A stretch of DNA of 64,000 bases, taken from NCBI GenBank assembly GCA_036346375.1, contig CM070512.1, forward strand, positions 41,772,466 to 41,836,465, written 5' to 3'. Below the pieces are notes generated by a model that did no database searches, was not told the DNA's origin, and saw nothing but the letters and a program-made list of their open reading frames with translations. Below are positions 1 through 10,313 of this stretch, in pieces (positions within the stretch are counted from its first letter, which is position 1; the number at the start of each line of letters is the position of its first letter). This stretch comes from Guadua angustifolia. Lineage: Eukaryota > Streptophyta > Magnoliopsida > Poales > Poaceae. The translations under genes were made by a program, and so were the position numbers.

Positions 1-972
1 CATGCAACCACATGTCTGTTATGGGGCAGCCTAGCTGACTAATTTGCAAAGTCTTAGCTTGAGTACTATCATGGTGATGTGAGTCCGGGTGTACGGAGGA
101 AACTCACATGGCGCAAGAGGGGGGCCCTGTTGTGGTGGTGTAACCCATCAGTGTTGAAACCTCAGCGGGTAGTATTGGGTTAAGATGATGCATTGTAAAG
201 GCTTTGTTATGATCATTCGCCTGTGTGGTGCATGGTTGTATCGTGTGGGTAAAGTGCATAACCTCTGGAGAGTGTACAAACTATTCGGATAGCCGTGCTC
301 ACGGTACTGAGCAAAGCTCGGGAATTACAGTCAAGGGGTAGTTAATTAAATGGACAATTGAATGGGATGGCGGGATGCCATGTGGATAATGGAACTTGAC
401 TTAGGTGGAAACTTGGTTACTTGAGAATCATTGAATCTATTTATTGCTATTAATTGTTTTACTACCTTTTCAATCTATGTAATGTATGTGTTCATAAATG
501 CTGCTTTATTGCCAATAAACCACATAGCCATTCTTTGGAATAAGCCTTGCATATAGCTATGTTAGAAATGCATTCCGTGCACAACTTGTTGAGTGCTTTT
601 GTACTCACCCTTGCCATCAACAACAACTCAACAGTGGAGGAGTCATCGCCTGTGTTGGAGGAGGATTTCCAGTGGACACGAGTCACTAGGCCAAGCCTTG
701 TCAGTCGCCTGTGGTGTACTGATGAGTCACTACGTCTTCTATTATTTTTCGCTGCATTCGTCTTATTTTATCTTAGTCTTGCCCTGCGTGGCTAAATAAT
801 TGTAAGTGATAATAAGATCATACACTAGTTATATTAATAAATGAAGTCTTATCATTATAATCGTGTTGTATGGTGTGATGCTTACCAATGTAAAGCTGTG
901 TGCACTAGGTTGATCTTGGGACTAGTGCGGCAAAACACAGTGGATTCGAATTGATGAATTCGGGTCCTTACA
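1..972 (+). repeat. 3' part of a long chromovirus-type LTR, cut by the window edge
   Basis: The segment aligns by eye with the 3' third of the other long LTRs here (4456-8106, 23472-26964, 38508-41410). It shares the CTTGTTGAGT...ACTCACCCTTG block near 586-612, the CACTAG/CTAGTG stem at 902-928 and an end in GGGTCCTTACA. The canonical CA end is at 971-972. It abuts CACTA transposase exon sequence at 973, so the retroelement apparently inserted into the transposon; 973-977 (ctagg) would be one copy of a target duplication whose partner is outside the window. Whether this is a solo LTR or a 3' LTR cannot be told. Confidence 0.8.
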
Positions 973-2584
973 CTAGGTACCTGCAGCACATGTAAAATCA
1001 TCGATTTATTAGGTTGTATGAATATAAGATTCAGAGGATGAAGCTTGTACTAGTCAGAATCAGTACCTCTCAATAAAATACATCCATCGATAATTAACTG
1101 GTCCATCAATCTTACATTCAGCTGCTAGATAGACTACTAAATGAACCATAACCGTAAAAAATCCAGGAGGAAAAATTATCTCCATTTTGCACAGAGTAAT
1201 TTTAATTGATTGTTCCAAACGGTCCAACTCATCAACATGAAGCACTTTTGAACATATTCCTCGAAAATAAGCAGACAACTCAAATATTACCGCTATGATA
1301 TCATCTGGAAGAATACCCCTCAAAGCAATAGGCATGAGTTGCTGCATCAAGACATGACATTCATGTGTTTTGAGACCAACAATTTTCCCTTCAGCAACAT
1401 TAACACATTTTGATATATTTCTACAATAACCATCAGGAACTTTTATGTCTCGAAGAACTTTACAGAATGCTTGTCTCTCACTTTTAGACATAGCAAATCT
1501 TGCTGGTGGCAAGTACAACTTTCCTGAAGGTTTTTCTTGTGGGTGGAGGTCCTCTCTGATGTTCATCTCTACGAGATCTAGACGAACTTGGAGGTTATCT
1601 TTTGTCTTTCCATCTAAACTGGATAGTGTACCATAACAATTTTCAAACACATTCTTCTCTATATGCATCACATCAAGATTGTATCTAAGAATATTATCGT
1701 CCCAATAAGGCAATGTGATGAACAGACTACTTACTGACTTGTAAGTTTTTGAATTCTTGAAATTACCAAGCGCAATGATCTCAGGCAAAATCAGACGATC
1801 GTAGTAGGTTATAGGCTCTATTCCAAGCTTTGTCGTTCCATCAAATGAATTTGCATCCAAACGATAAGGATGATCAAGAGGAAGAAATCGACGATGACCC
1901 ATAAAACAAGATTTAAGACCGTGCTTCAGACGTTTTGACCATGCTTTTTCACCACAGGGCGGGCATGCAAATTCTCCATGAACCATATGAGAAGCAAGCA
2001 TTCCTAAGCCTGGTAGATCACTTATGGTCATTAGCACGGCCCCTCACAAAGTAAAACTTTCATCTCTCAATGCATCATATGTGGACATGCCATTCTGAAA
2101 TAAATCTTTTAGGTCCTCCAAAAGTGATTGAAGGAACACATGAATTCGATCTCCAGGACTTCTAGGACCAGGAATCATTAAGGACAACATAATATAATGA
2201 TCTTTCATGCAAAACCATGGAGGTAGGTTATATACTACCAAAACAACGAACAAAGTTGTCGTAGAGCTCAACATCCCAAATGGATTAAACCCATCAAGAG
2301 CCAAGCCAAATCGAATATTACGAGACTCGATGCAAATTCGGGAACTTTTCATCAAACCTCTTCCATCTTGGGTGAATCACCGGATGTCGTGGCACCATCC
2401 TTAGTGCGCTCTTCATCATGCCATCTTAGGAGAGGTGCTGTTTCTTTGCACATAAACAGTCTTTTTAGCCTCTCTTTAATAGGAAAGTATTATAATACTT
2501 TGCTAGGTGTTGCTTTCCTTCGTTCCTTCTTAGTTAATATGGACTCAGGTTCCTTATCCTTCCACCTTGAAGCCTTAGAGGTTG
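973..2584 (-). pseudogene. CACTA (En/Spm) TNP2-type transposase relic
   Basis: Reading leftward from 2584, the minus strand encodes pieces typical of plant TNP2 transposases: YFPIKERLKRLF, LRWHDEERTKDG, RFGLALDGFNPFG, YNLPPWFCMKDHYIMLS, LMIPGPRSPGD, then LPYWDDNILRYNLDVMHIEKNV, KTHECHVLMQQLMPIALRG and, in the DUF4218-like part, VMVHLVVYLAAECK and YRWMYFIERY. The family cuts and pastes CACTA elements. It is dead: an in-frame TAA follows KVL, there is a frameshift near 2350-2400 and an in-frame TGA near 2041. The ERY codons are followed by a probable 86-bp GT-AG intron (981-1066), after which GTACCTAG (973-980) restores the family's ERYL. The right end is cut at the chromovirus junction (2585) and the left end by an LTR (972). 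Confidence 0.88.
981..1066 (-). other. predicted 86-bp intron in the TNP2 relic
   Basis: On the minus strand the donor AG|GTAC (first intron base 1066) and the acceptor TGCTGCAG|GTACC (last intron base 981) join GAGAG to GTACCTAG, giving ERYL as expected in TNP2 proteins. Without splicing the frame hits TGA at 1060-1062. This is inference from splice consensus and family sequence. Confidence 0.6.
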
Positions 2585-4455
2585 GGCGTATGCGTCAAGG
2601 CAATTAAGGCCACATGAGCAGAATTACCCGACCCATGATTTAGAGTTAGCCGCTGTAGTGCACGCTCTTAAAATATGGCGTCACTATCTTATGGGAAATC
2701 GATGTGAAATATATACTGATCACAAAAGTCTCAAGTATATATTCACACAATCAGACCTTAACATGAGACAGAGGAGATGGTTAGAATTAATCAAGGATTA
2801 TAATATTGGAATTCATTACCATCCAGGAAAAGCAAACGTGGTGGCAGATGCTTTAAGTCGGAAGAGCTATAGCTTGAATTCATTGACAGCAGAAGATCAG
2901 CCTGATTTATGTAAAGAACTTCAGAAGCTAAGACTAGAGGTTGTACCGGAAGGATTTCTAGCCACTTTGGAGGTTAAGCCGACCTTAGAGGAACAAATCA
3001 GAGAAGGTCAAAAGGATGATGACAAGATTAATAGAATCAAATCCAAAATGGACGAAGACCTAGCCAAGGACTTCAAAGTAGATAAGAAGGATACCTTGTG
3101 GATGAAGAATAGAATATGTGTACCCCATAAAACTGAATTGAAGCAGTTGATACTGGAAGAAGCACATGATTCCAAGTATTCAATTCATCCAGGGAGTGCA
3201 AAAATGTACCAGGATCTCAAGGAAAGATTTTGGTGGCCGAATATCAAGAAAGAAGTAGCTGAGCGTGTAGCGTTGTCTGATGTGTGCCAAAGAGTTAAAG
3301 CAATGCATCAGAGACTAGCAGGATTGCTACAACCGCTAATGAAACCAAAGTGGAAATGGGAGGAAATCGGGATGGATTTCATCACCGGTTTGCCAAGGAC
3401 TCAGGGTGGATATGATTCCATATGGGTCATAGTGGATCGGTTAACAAAGGTTGCACACTTCATACCCATAAAAACAACTTACTCAGGAGATAAGTTAGCA
3501 GAGCTGTACATGGCAAGAATTGTGTGTTTGCACGGAGTGCCTAAGAAGATAGTATCGGGTAGAGGTACCCAATTTACCACAAGATTTTGGAATAACTTGC
3601 ATACTGCAATGGGCACCCGTTTGAACTTTAGTACGGCATACCATCCGCAAACAGATGGTCAAACTGAAGGGGTAAACCAGATACTTGAAGATATGTTAAG
3701 AGCCTGCGCTTTGTCATACACCACATCGTGGGATAAATGCTTGCCGTACGTAGAGTTTAGCTACAATAATAGTTATCAAGCTAGTTTAAAAATGCGCCAT
3801 TTGAAGCTTTGTATGGTCGACTGTGTCGAACACCTTTGAATTGGAATGAGATGGGTGAACATCACATTTTTGGACTAGACATACTCTCGGATCACGAGAG
3901 AGAAGATCGCTTTGATCGTGAGAAAGATTGAAGACACCCAATCGAGGCAAAAGAGCTACGCTGACAACCGACGCTGTGAGTTAAGCTTTGAGCCAGAAGA
4001 TTATGTTTACTTAAGGTCACACCGCTCAAAGGAGTTAAAAGGTTTCACGTTAAAGGAAAACTTGCTTCAAGATACGTGGGTCCATTCAAAATCTTGAGCC
4101 GTAGAGGTGAAATCGCATATCAATTAGAATTGCCGCAATCTTTGGCAGGAGTGCACGACGTATTCCATGTATCTCAGTTGAAGAAGTGCCTTCGAGTGCC
4201 AACAGAGCAGACCCCTCTGGAAGAGATCGAGCTACAAGAAGATCTAACCTACAAGGAATATCCCATCATGATCTTGGACACAGTTGAACGGGAAACAAGA
4301 AACAAATTCATTCGTTTCTGCAGAGTTTAATGGAGCAACCACACAGAAAGCGAAGCAACTTGGGAGCGTAAGGAAGATCTGAAGAAAGAGTTTCCCAACC
4401 TCTTCTCTGGCCAGCCCTGAATCTCGGGGACGAGATTCTGTTAAGGGGGGAGGTT
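2585..4455 (+). pseudogene. truncated chromovirus pol: RNase H end, integrase, chromodomain (array copy 1)
   Basis: This is a near-identical copy of 10868-12738. It starts abruptly inside RNase H (RQLRPHEQNYPTHDLE) and runs through the integrase zinc region, the catalytic core (GMDFITGLP, YHPQTDGQTEGVNQ) and a C-terminal chromodomain (WSNHTESEATWE), which in this lineage guides integration to marked chromatin. Inactivating features: the core motif reads SGRGTQF where the family has SDRG, so the second acidic residue is gone; the first zinc cysteine is Ser (LSDVC); a 1-bp deletion near 3791 shifts the frame after SLKM; and TAA at 4328-4330 lies just before the chromodomain. The tail ends at a polypurine tract next to the LTR at 4456. 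The left end is a junction with CACTA sequence. Confidence 0.93.
4443..4455 (+). other. polypurine tract of array copy 1
   Basis: The purine run AAGGGGGGAGG sits immediately 5' of the LTR, as needed to prime plus-strand DNA in LTR retrotransposons. Its presence left of 4456 shows that this LTR is the 3' LTR of the upstream partial copy as well as the 5' LTR of the downstream one. Confidence 0.85.
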
Positions 4456-7400
4456 TGTAACATCCCGAAATTTGCTTTAACTGTATTTACGTTATTTTGA
4501 ATTATTTAGGAATATCTGGAATTTATTTGGAATTTTTGGAGTTAATTCGAATTTAAGCTTTATCGGATTAATCTTATAAAATAAAGATCATTCATTTCGC
4601 GTGTGCATAAAAATTTAAAATTTAGTTTAAAATAAAAAGAATTGAAAAATAAGAATATTCCTTTTAAATGTTTTCAAAAACTTGATTATAAATTAAGTTT
4701 GTCGATTATATTAAAAACCATACAAGTGTCTGATCCACTAAAAGAATTTTTGCAGAGAATCTGTATATCGAAAAATCACGAAACCAACTTCGTAGGTTCC
4801 AAATATTCCCTAGTATTTTAGGGGATTTTTCCAAGATTTTTAGAGCCTTTTGCTATTTTATCCTAACCGCGTATTGTTCCAACACTATTCAAAATACGGA
4901 ATTTGATCAGGCGGACACGTTTTGGACGGAAGGAAATTCCTGGTTGTGTCGTTTCCAAGTATGTGTGCGTGAGTGCATATAGTAACTGAGTAGTAACGGA
5001 AATCCAGTAAATACAGCCGTTTCCTTCTTTCTTGTCTACGAGAATTAGTACTGTGATCGTCCTACATGCAAAACGCACGAACATTTGTTTCCAGCCATTC
5101 CTCATTTTCTTGCATGCATGAGGTTCAACCGTTCCTCATATTCTACCCAGCCGTTATTCCTATTCCCTGGATGCCTGAATCATTAAGGAATGGAATTTAC
5201 CCCTTCCGTTTCTGTTTGCATGGTTCTTGCAACGTTCATTTGCCATTGATGCTCACGTCGCCAAGGGATAATTGAACCAGTCGTTTGATTTGCTCTCTCT
5301 CAATTTTCCATACGTCTGGATCCAATATATCTGCCATCTTCCTTTTTGCCGAGTTCTTTTCCTCTTTCACTTCATCTTCTCCTCATACCTCCTACCGACT
5401 TCATCTCCAAATGGCTGGCTTGGTCGCCCGCCGCCTGGCCGCCGCTGCTCGTCGGCTGGATCGAACACTTCCTTCCGTTGCCGCACGTGGACTTCGCCGA
5501 CGCCAGCGCATTCTCCGGCCTCGCCTCTCCTGCATTCGACGTTCTGTGCTGCTGTCCGTGCCAACCGGTACTCTCTTTTTCTTTGCGCTTTATCTCTATG
5601 ATCGGTTGATCTTGTTATGTATTGAGCATGTATACATAGATATAAGATGGGCTGAACGCTTGTATATATATACATGTTGTTAGTTTGTAGGTATATTTAT
5701 ATATATATTTCTTTTGGACGTTGCATATATATGTAGTACGTACGCATGTACATCTATTTATACTAGGATCGTTTGTGTGAATACATATATACGTTAGTAC
5801 GTGGTATATGAAACATAGTATATGAAACGTGTGAATACATATATACTGATCGGTTGATTCGGTTCTCCAAACTATATATGGTCACGCCTTGGCACTGCCG
5901 ATGCATGCCGCATTATCACCTGTCGCGACCGACGCCGACCTCGGCGACGCCGCTTGCTAGCCGCTTTATCCTCGCCTTTCGCAGATAACCAGAACCAAGT
6001 AAACCGAAACCAAGCAAACCGAAGAAAATTGTAAGGAGGATATGCATATACATGATGAACAGCACCATGCAGTGTAAAGTTAGTTAAAATTTTGTACGTG
6101 AATTTGTAACCAAATTGCGGATTTTGTCTTTTTCGCTACAAATTCATTATAAGTTTAAATCACATGCAACAAGTTTTGTAAATTAATAAAAATTAATACC
6201 TTCTCACAGTATTTTTTATGAAATTTTATAAATGAATTTATACTGTTAAAATATTCAAGGAAATTTCAAATTTATGAATTTTGTAGCTCTCAAACTATAC
6301 GTTCAAAAATACCGAAATAAATTTTATAAATCTTAGAAAATGCTAAACTAATTATCTGGAAGTTTTCATGAGGTTACGAATTAGTTTGATTTGCCGTATT
6401 TTTCCGAATGTGTTTGTACGTTGTTATGCGTGTTTATTTGGTTCTTTGTCTGTTACGCATAGACGTTGAGCTGTGTGAGGACGTGGATTTCGAGGATCAA
6501 GCCCCAGACCAAGACTCACTGCTTTTTGAAGGCAAGTTATGCTTTGACCATTTTGATCCCATGTTTTAAAATGTATTTTGTTTTAAACTATGCATGCTAA
6601 TTCAACTAAAAATTGATTTAATTATTTTGGGTGAATTAGCTAACCAACCAAATTGTTTATGCCACCTTGATATTATTTGTATGCCACTATTCGTTGATAA
6701 CCTAAGTTTGGTAATGACAGTTGGTTAATGATGTGCTAACACGGGAGGCTAGACCGTGAATAGTTCCTTAGTCATGCATACTACGTGAACAATCTTTTTG
6801 AATACAAAGCAACTTGATTAAAGAATGGTGAATGCTTTTTGATAAAAGTGGAATGCTGTTGGTAATGATGTTGGAATGTAGAGACCTGTGTGGTTCTACA
6901 TGAAAGACGATTACGGGCATGTGTTGCACCGTTAAATAACTTGGGATGAAATTGATTTAGACTGGGGCAAGTGGACCGAGGCTTTGTGCTAGGTGGGCCT
7001 TTGTGGCAATCGGGTTGTTGAGTGTGGTGAGGGCGTGTGCCAAATTGAGAGAAGGATGTCTTGCCTTGGTCGAGTTAAGGACCTTACCTTGCAAGCCTTT
7101 GACCTCGGGTCTCGTGACAACCACATGTCTGAATGGGAAGACCTAGCTTAGTAGGGTTCCGATGTCTTACCTTTGATACTCGGGGTGGCGCTACACGGGG
7201 TAATCAGACAGGAGCGTGCACGTGCTTGACTTGGTACCCATCCAACGGTATTTGTTTGTCCTATACTTGCTCGAGTGAGTGAAGTGATAGTGAAGACAAC
7301 ACGGAGAGGTTCTTAGGCTAAGATAGAAGTTTCAAAAGCTTTGTTACGGTTAATCGCCTTTGTGGTGTCTGCGATATCTTGTGGGTAAAGTGTACAACCT

Positions 7401-8106
7401 CTCGCAGAGTGTCAAAAGCTGCTCAATAGCCGAGTCCACTAGTGCTAGACAATGCTCGGGATTACAAATCAAGGGGTAGTGTTTGAAAATAAAATGGGAG
7501 GGAAGACTGTGTGTCGAAGAAAAATGAGTAGGGACTGTGTGTTCAAAACAATGTGGAAAACAGATTGAGTAATATAATGATTGTATAGTTTTGGTGCTTT
7601 TAATCTAAATAGATAATAATCTAAAATGTGGTTGCAAAGGCAAAAATAACTGGTAGAGCCATTCCTTCATAACAAGCCATGCATGTAGTATATAGATCTG
7701 CATTTGTGCATGACTTGTTGAGTACGGTGTGTACTCACCCTTGTGGACAAACTTACCAGAAGAAGAAACTATGCCTGCTTATGAAGAGGAGTTCGTTGAA
7801 AGGCCGGAGAACTAGAGAATCAAGCCTCAGTCAGTGCGTCCGTGGAAAAGTTGGAGCACCACGAAGATTTATTTCATTCCGCTGTTGAACTATGTTACTT
7901 TGGATATTCTAAGCCCTGTGTGGCAGATTGTTGTAAGGATGACCATAAGGTCGTACACTCGTTTATATACATGCTTGAAATACATATTTGATATTCCGCT
8001 GTGTATGATGTGATATTATACCTTGTTTAGCCTGTGTGCACTAGCGCGATCCTGGACTAGTGCAGAATACACAGAGTGTCCGAATTTGTAAATTCGGAGC
8101 ACGACA
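4456..8106 (+). repeat. 5' LTR (3651 bp), shared middle LTR of the array
   Basis: It begins TGTAACATCCCG and ends CACGACA, with canonical TG...CA ends, and is nearly identical to 12739-16385. Inside are a GC-rich block with a small arginine-rich ORF (from 5411), an exon-like block (6463-6531) and the 3' structured region (hairpins at 7719-7737, 7939-7954, 8037-8064 and 8080-8097). An LTR supplies the promoter and the polyadenylation region of the element. Several ORFs above 60 codons inside it overlap in different frames and are not credible proteins. Confidence 0.93.
5411..5683 (+). other. small arginine-rich ORF inside the LTR
   Basis: An ATG at 5411 opens a frame starting MAGLVARRLAAAARRLDR and continuing to a stop near 5683; the other LTR has the equivalent frame at about 13682, but there the ATG is ACG (T-to-C change). 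A GT dinucleotide in CCAACCG|GTACTC lies near 5570, so this could be a first exon. The Arg/Ala-rich start looks like a mitochondrial presequence, but GC-rich repeats easily produce such peptides. I do not assign a function, and loss of the ATG in the partner LTR argues against selection. Confidence 0.25.
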
Positions 8107-8110
8107 GAGG

Positions 8111-8122
8111 TGGTATCAGAGC
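8111..8122 (+). other. primer binding site, initiator tRNA-Met
   Basis: TGGTATCAGAGC lies 4 bp after the LTR end and is the standard plant retrotransposon complement to the 3' end of initiator tRNA-Met. It primes minus-strand DNA synthesis and fixes the element's orientation and the LTR boundary. Confidence 0.95.
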
Positions 8123-8329
8123 ATACTGACTGTAGGTCTTGACCCTAGATAGTTTGGCCGTTCTTTAGGAGCTTCAAAATTATTTTCTAAAGAGAAAATT
8201 TAACTTGAAGAATAACGAGTTCTTGACTTATCTTATTCTTCCATTCCTTTCCCCTTTTGATGAAATTTCTATCTTTCTCTGCTGATTTAAGTTGAAAATC
8301 TTACCTCAGTTGTCTTGAATAGATAACGA

Positions 8330-8540
8330 TGTTTCACACTTTCGGAGGAAGCACTGAATGCCGTTGCTGAATCTTAAGATCGTGAAGACAGGAATTGTCG
8401 AGCTCAAGGAAAGGGTCCTGATGAAGTATTCCAGAAGGTAGAAGAACCAGTGCCGATGAAGTGTTCAAGAAATTCGAAGAATCAGTGCTTGAGTAGCTGT
8501 TGAGACTCATGTGTGAGAGTCGCGTCTGTTTAAGTTAGGA
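8330..8540 (+). pseudogene. decayed leader-ORF region upstream of gag
   Basis: ATGTTTCACACTTTCGGAGG at 8330-8349 resembles the start of the leader ORF in the related element (27183 onward, MRMVHSFGE). After MFHTFGG the frame ends within a few codons. Downstream, the GAGACTC...GAGTCGCGTC segment at 8503-8527 matches 27946-27972, which follows the other element's leader ORF. The body of the ORF is therefore mostly deleted. The alignment is short, so this is tentative. Confidence 0.45.
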
Positions 8541-8759
8541 GTGTTGCCCTTTCTAGACGTTAGACTAATGTGCTTAGGTTAATTTGATTTTCCTTGTTTA
8601 CTGAGTGTGCAGTATGCGTTGCAGAGCTTTTAGGCTTAGATAAGCGACCATACCAAGATAAGTAATTGTTTGCTTAAGTTTTTGGGTTAAACCTACTCCT
8701 CGCACTAGTTTCTTGTGTCTCCTCTATTTCCTCTCTCCTAAATCTTTTGTTCTTTAGAT

Positions 8760-9920
8760 GGTGAACACACGTGGAAGCCGTGGAGCGAGTGGAAGCGGTT
8801 CGCAGCAGGTGGAAACCAAGAGAATGCATCAAATCTCAACCAAAGACCACCCGCTGACATGGGCAATCTAGGAGCTTTTCGACCGCCTGCACCCAACTCA
8901 TGCGCATAATGATGCAACAAATGCAACAGATGCAGAATCGCAAAGAAGCCAACAACAACAATCAGTCAGTGAATCAAGGAAATTACTCTACTGTATCGAC
9001 TTCATGAGAACCGTGCCCCAACATTCTCGGGAAATGTCAATCCCATTGAAGCAGATGACTGGCTACGGACCATTGAAAGGAAGCTGCACATAACTCAATG
9101 TGTTGACAATGAGAGAGTCCTGTACGCCTCTCATCAATTGGAAGGGGCAGCTGCAGAATGGTGGGAGAACTACTGTGCTTCCCACGAGCATCCTCAGCAG
9201 ATCACCTAGGAAGAATTCACTATTGCCTTCCGTCAGTATCATGTGCCGGAGGGTATGATGGAACTCAAGAAGGAGGAATTCAGATCCTTGAAGCAGGGAG
9301 GCCAATCTGTGGCCGATTATCTTAACAAGTTCACACAGCTTGCACGTTATGCGCCAGATGATGTAGCCACTGATAAGGCTAGATAGTCTCGATTCATGAA
9401 GGGACTGAATTCCGAACTTTAAGTGGGATTGATCACCCACACATTTCCGGATTTCCAAGAGCTTGTCAACAAGGCGCTCATTCTTGAGGATAAGCGCAAA
9501 GAATTGGATGATAACCGTAAGCGGCGATGGCCCAAAGAAGGAATCGACAAGGGCAGAGAGGCCGAGAGTGGTACCTCAACAGCCACTGTGTTCCACCAGG
9601 AGCAGCGTGAGAACACCATTACCCCTGACAATGACCTCACGGGTCGAATCCTCGAGACCAAAGCAAGAGTAATTAATCAAGTTGGAGGAAACTCACAGAT
9701 GGTAGAAAGACGCTGCTACAACTGTAACGAGATGGGGCACTTCGCCAATGCTTGTCCCAAGAAGGGAGGAGTCACTCCTGTCCGCTTTAACTTGGGTAAT
9801 ACGCCAGCTAAAACTCCTGTTCAAGGAGGAAGCCGAGGATCTGTTCAAGCTGGAGTTGCACCCCAATCAGTTGTGTGAGGAAGGGTCAACCACATCACAG
9901 CAGATGAGGTCCAGAACGCT
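8760..9920 (+). pseudogene. chromovirus gag (capsid + zinc knuckle), multiply broken
   Basis: Gag forms the virus-like particle. It starts MVNTRGSRGASGSGSQQ at 8760. The capsid part reads ENRAPTFSGNVNPIEADDWL, LYASHQLEGAAAEWWENY, FRQYHVPEGMMELKKEEF and SVADYLNKFTQLARYAP (Retrotrans_gag-like). A CX2CX4HX4C knuckle (CYNCNEMGHFANAC) lies near 9714-9755. In one frame, stops occur at 9207-9209, 9384-9386, 9420-9422 and 9876-9878, at sites where the related gag has Trp, Gln or Arg; each is explained by one C-to-T or G-to-A change. The frame from 9423 to 9875 is open. The N-terminal linker before about 9000 is frameshifted relative to the capsid. Confidence 0.9.
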
Positions 9921-10313
9921 ACGGACGTTGCACTGGAAACGTTCGACGTCGACGCCGTCGCTGATCCGCAAGAAGACGACTCTCTCTTCGCTAACCAAGA
10001 TCAGGAGATTAGAGATAGCTATCCAAGAGCCTGCATCCCACCGTTTGACATCTGCGGTGAAGACTTTGAAGAGGAGGATTATCCAGATGTCTAGGATCGC
10101 GTTTTCTGCAGTCTTTGCCTATGGTGTTTTGGGACTTTGCTTCGTCAAGTTTATTTGCTAGTTTAATGTCTCCATTGCTATGTGACCTACGGGTCCAACT
10201 TTTGTAATAATTGGCCATGTCAGGCAGTACTCTGAATTCAATTTTATTAATCGCATGGTTATGGTCCATACCAATATGATCTGTGTGTACTAGCTATTGA
10301 CCCAGCTCATTTC
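9921..10313 (+). other. anomalous stretch replacing protease and N-terminal RT
   Basis: The normal order here is gag, aspartic protease (DSGAS motif) and the first half of RT. Instead, after VNHITADEVQNAT the frame runs into a Glu/Asp-rich stretch (CGEDFEEEDYPDV), a stop near 10092-10094 and about 200 bp of AT-rich non-coding DNA. RT then resumes at AHFMNMMNKVF around 10309. No protease motif or upstream RT block is visible. This looks like an internal deletion with filler of unknown origin. Confidence 0.6.
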
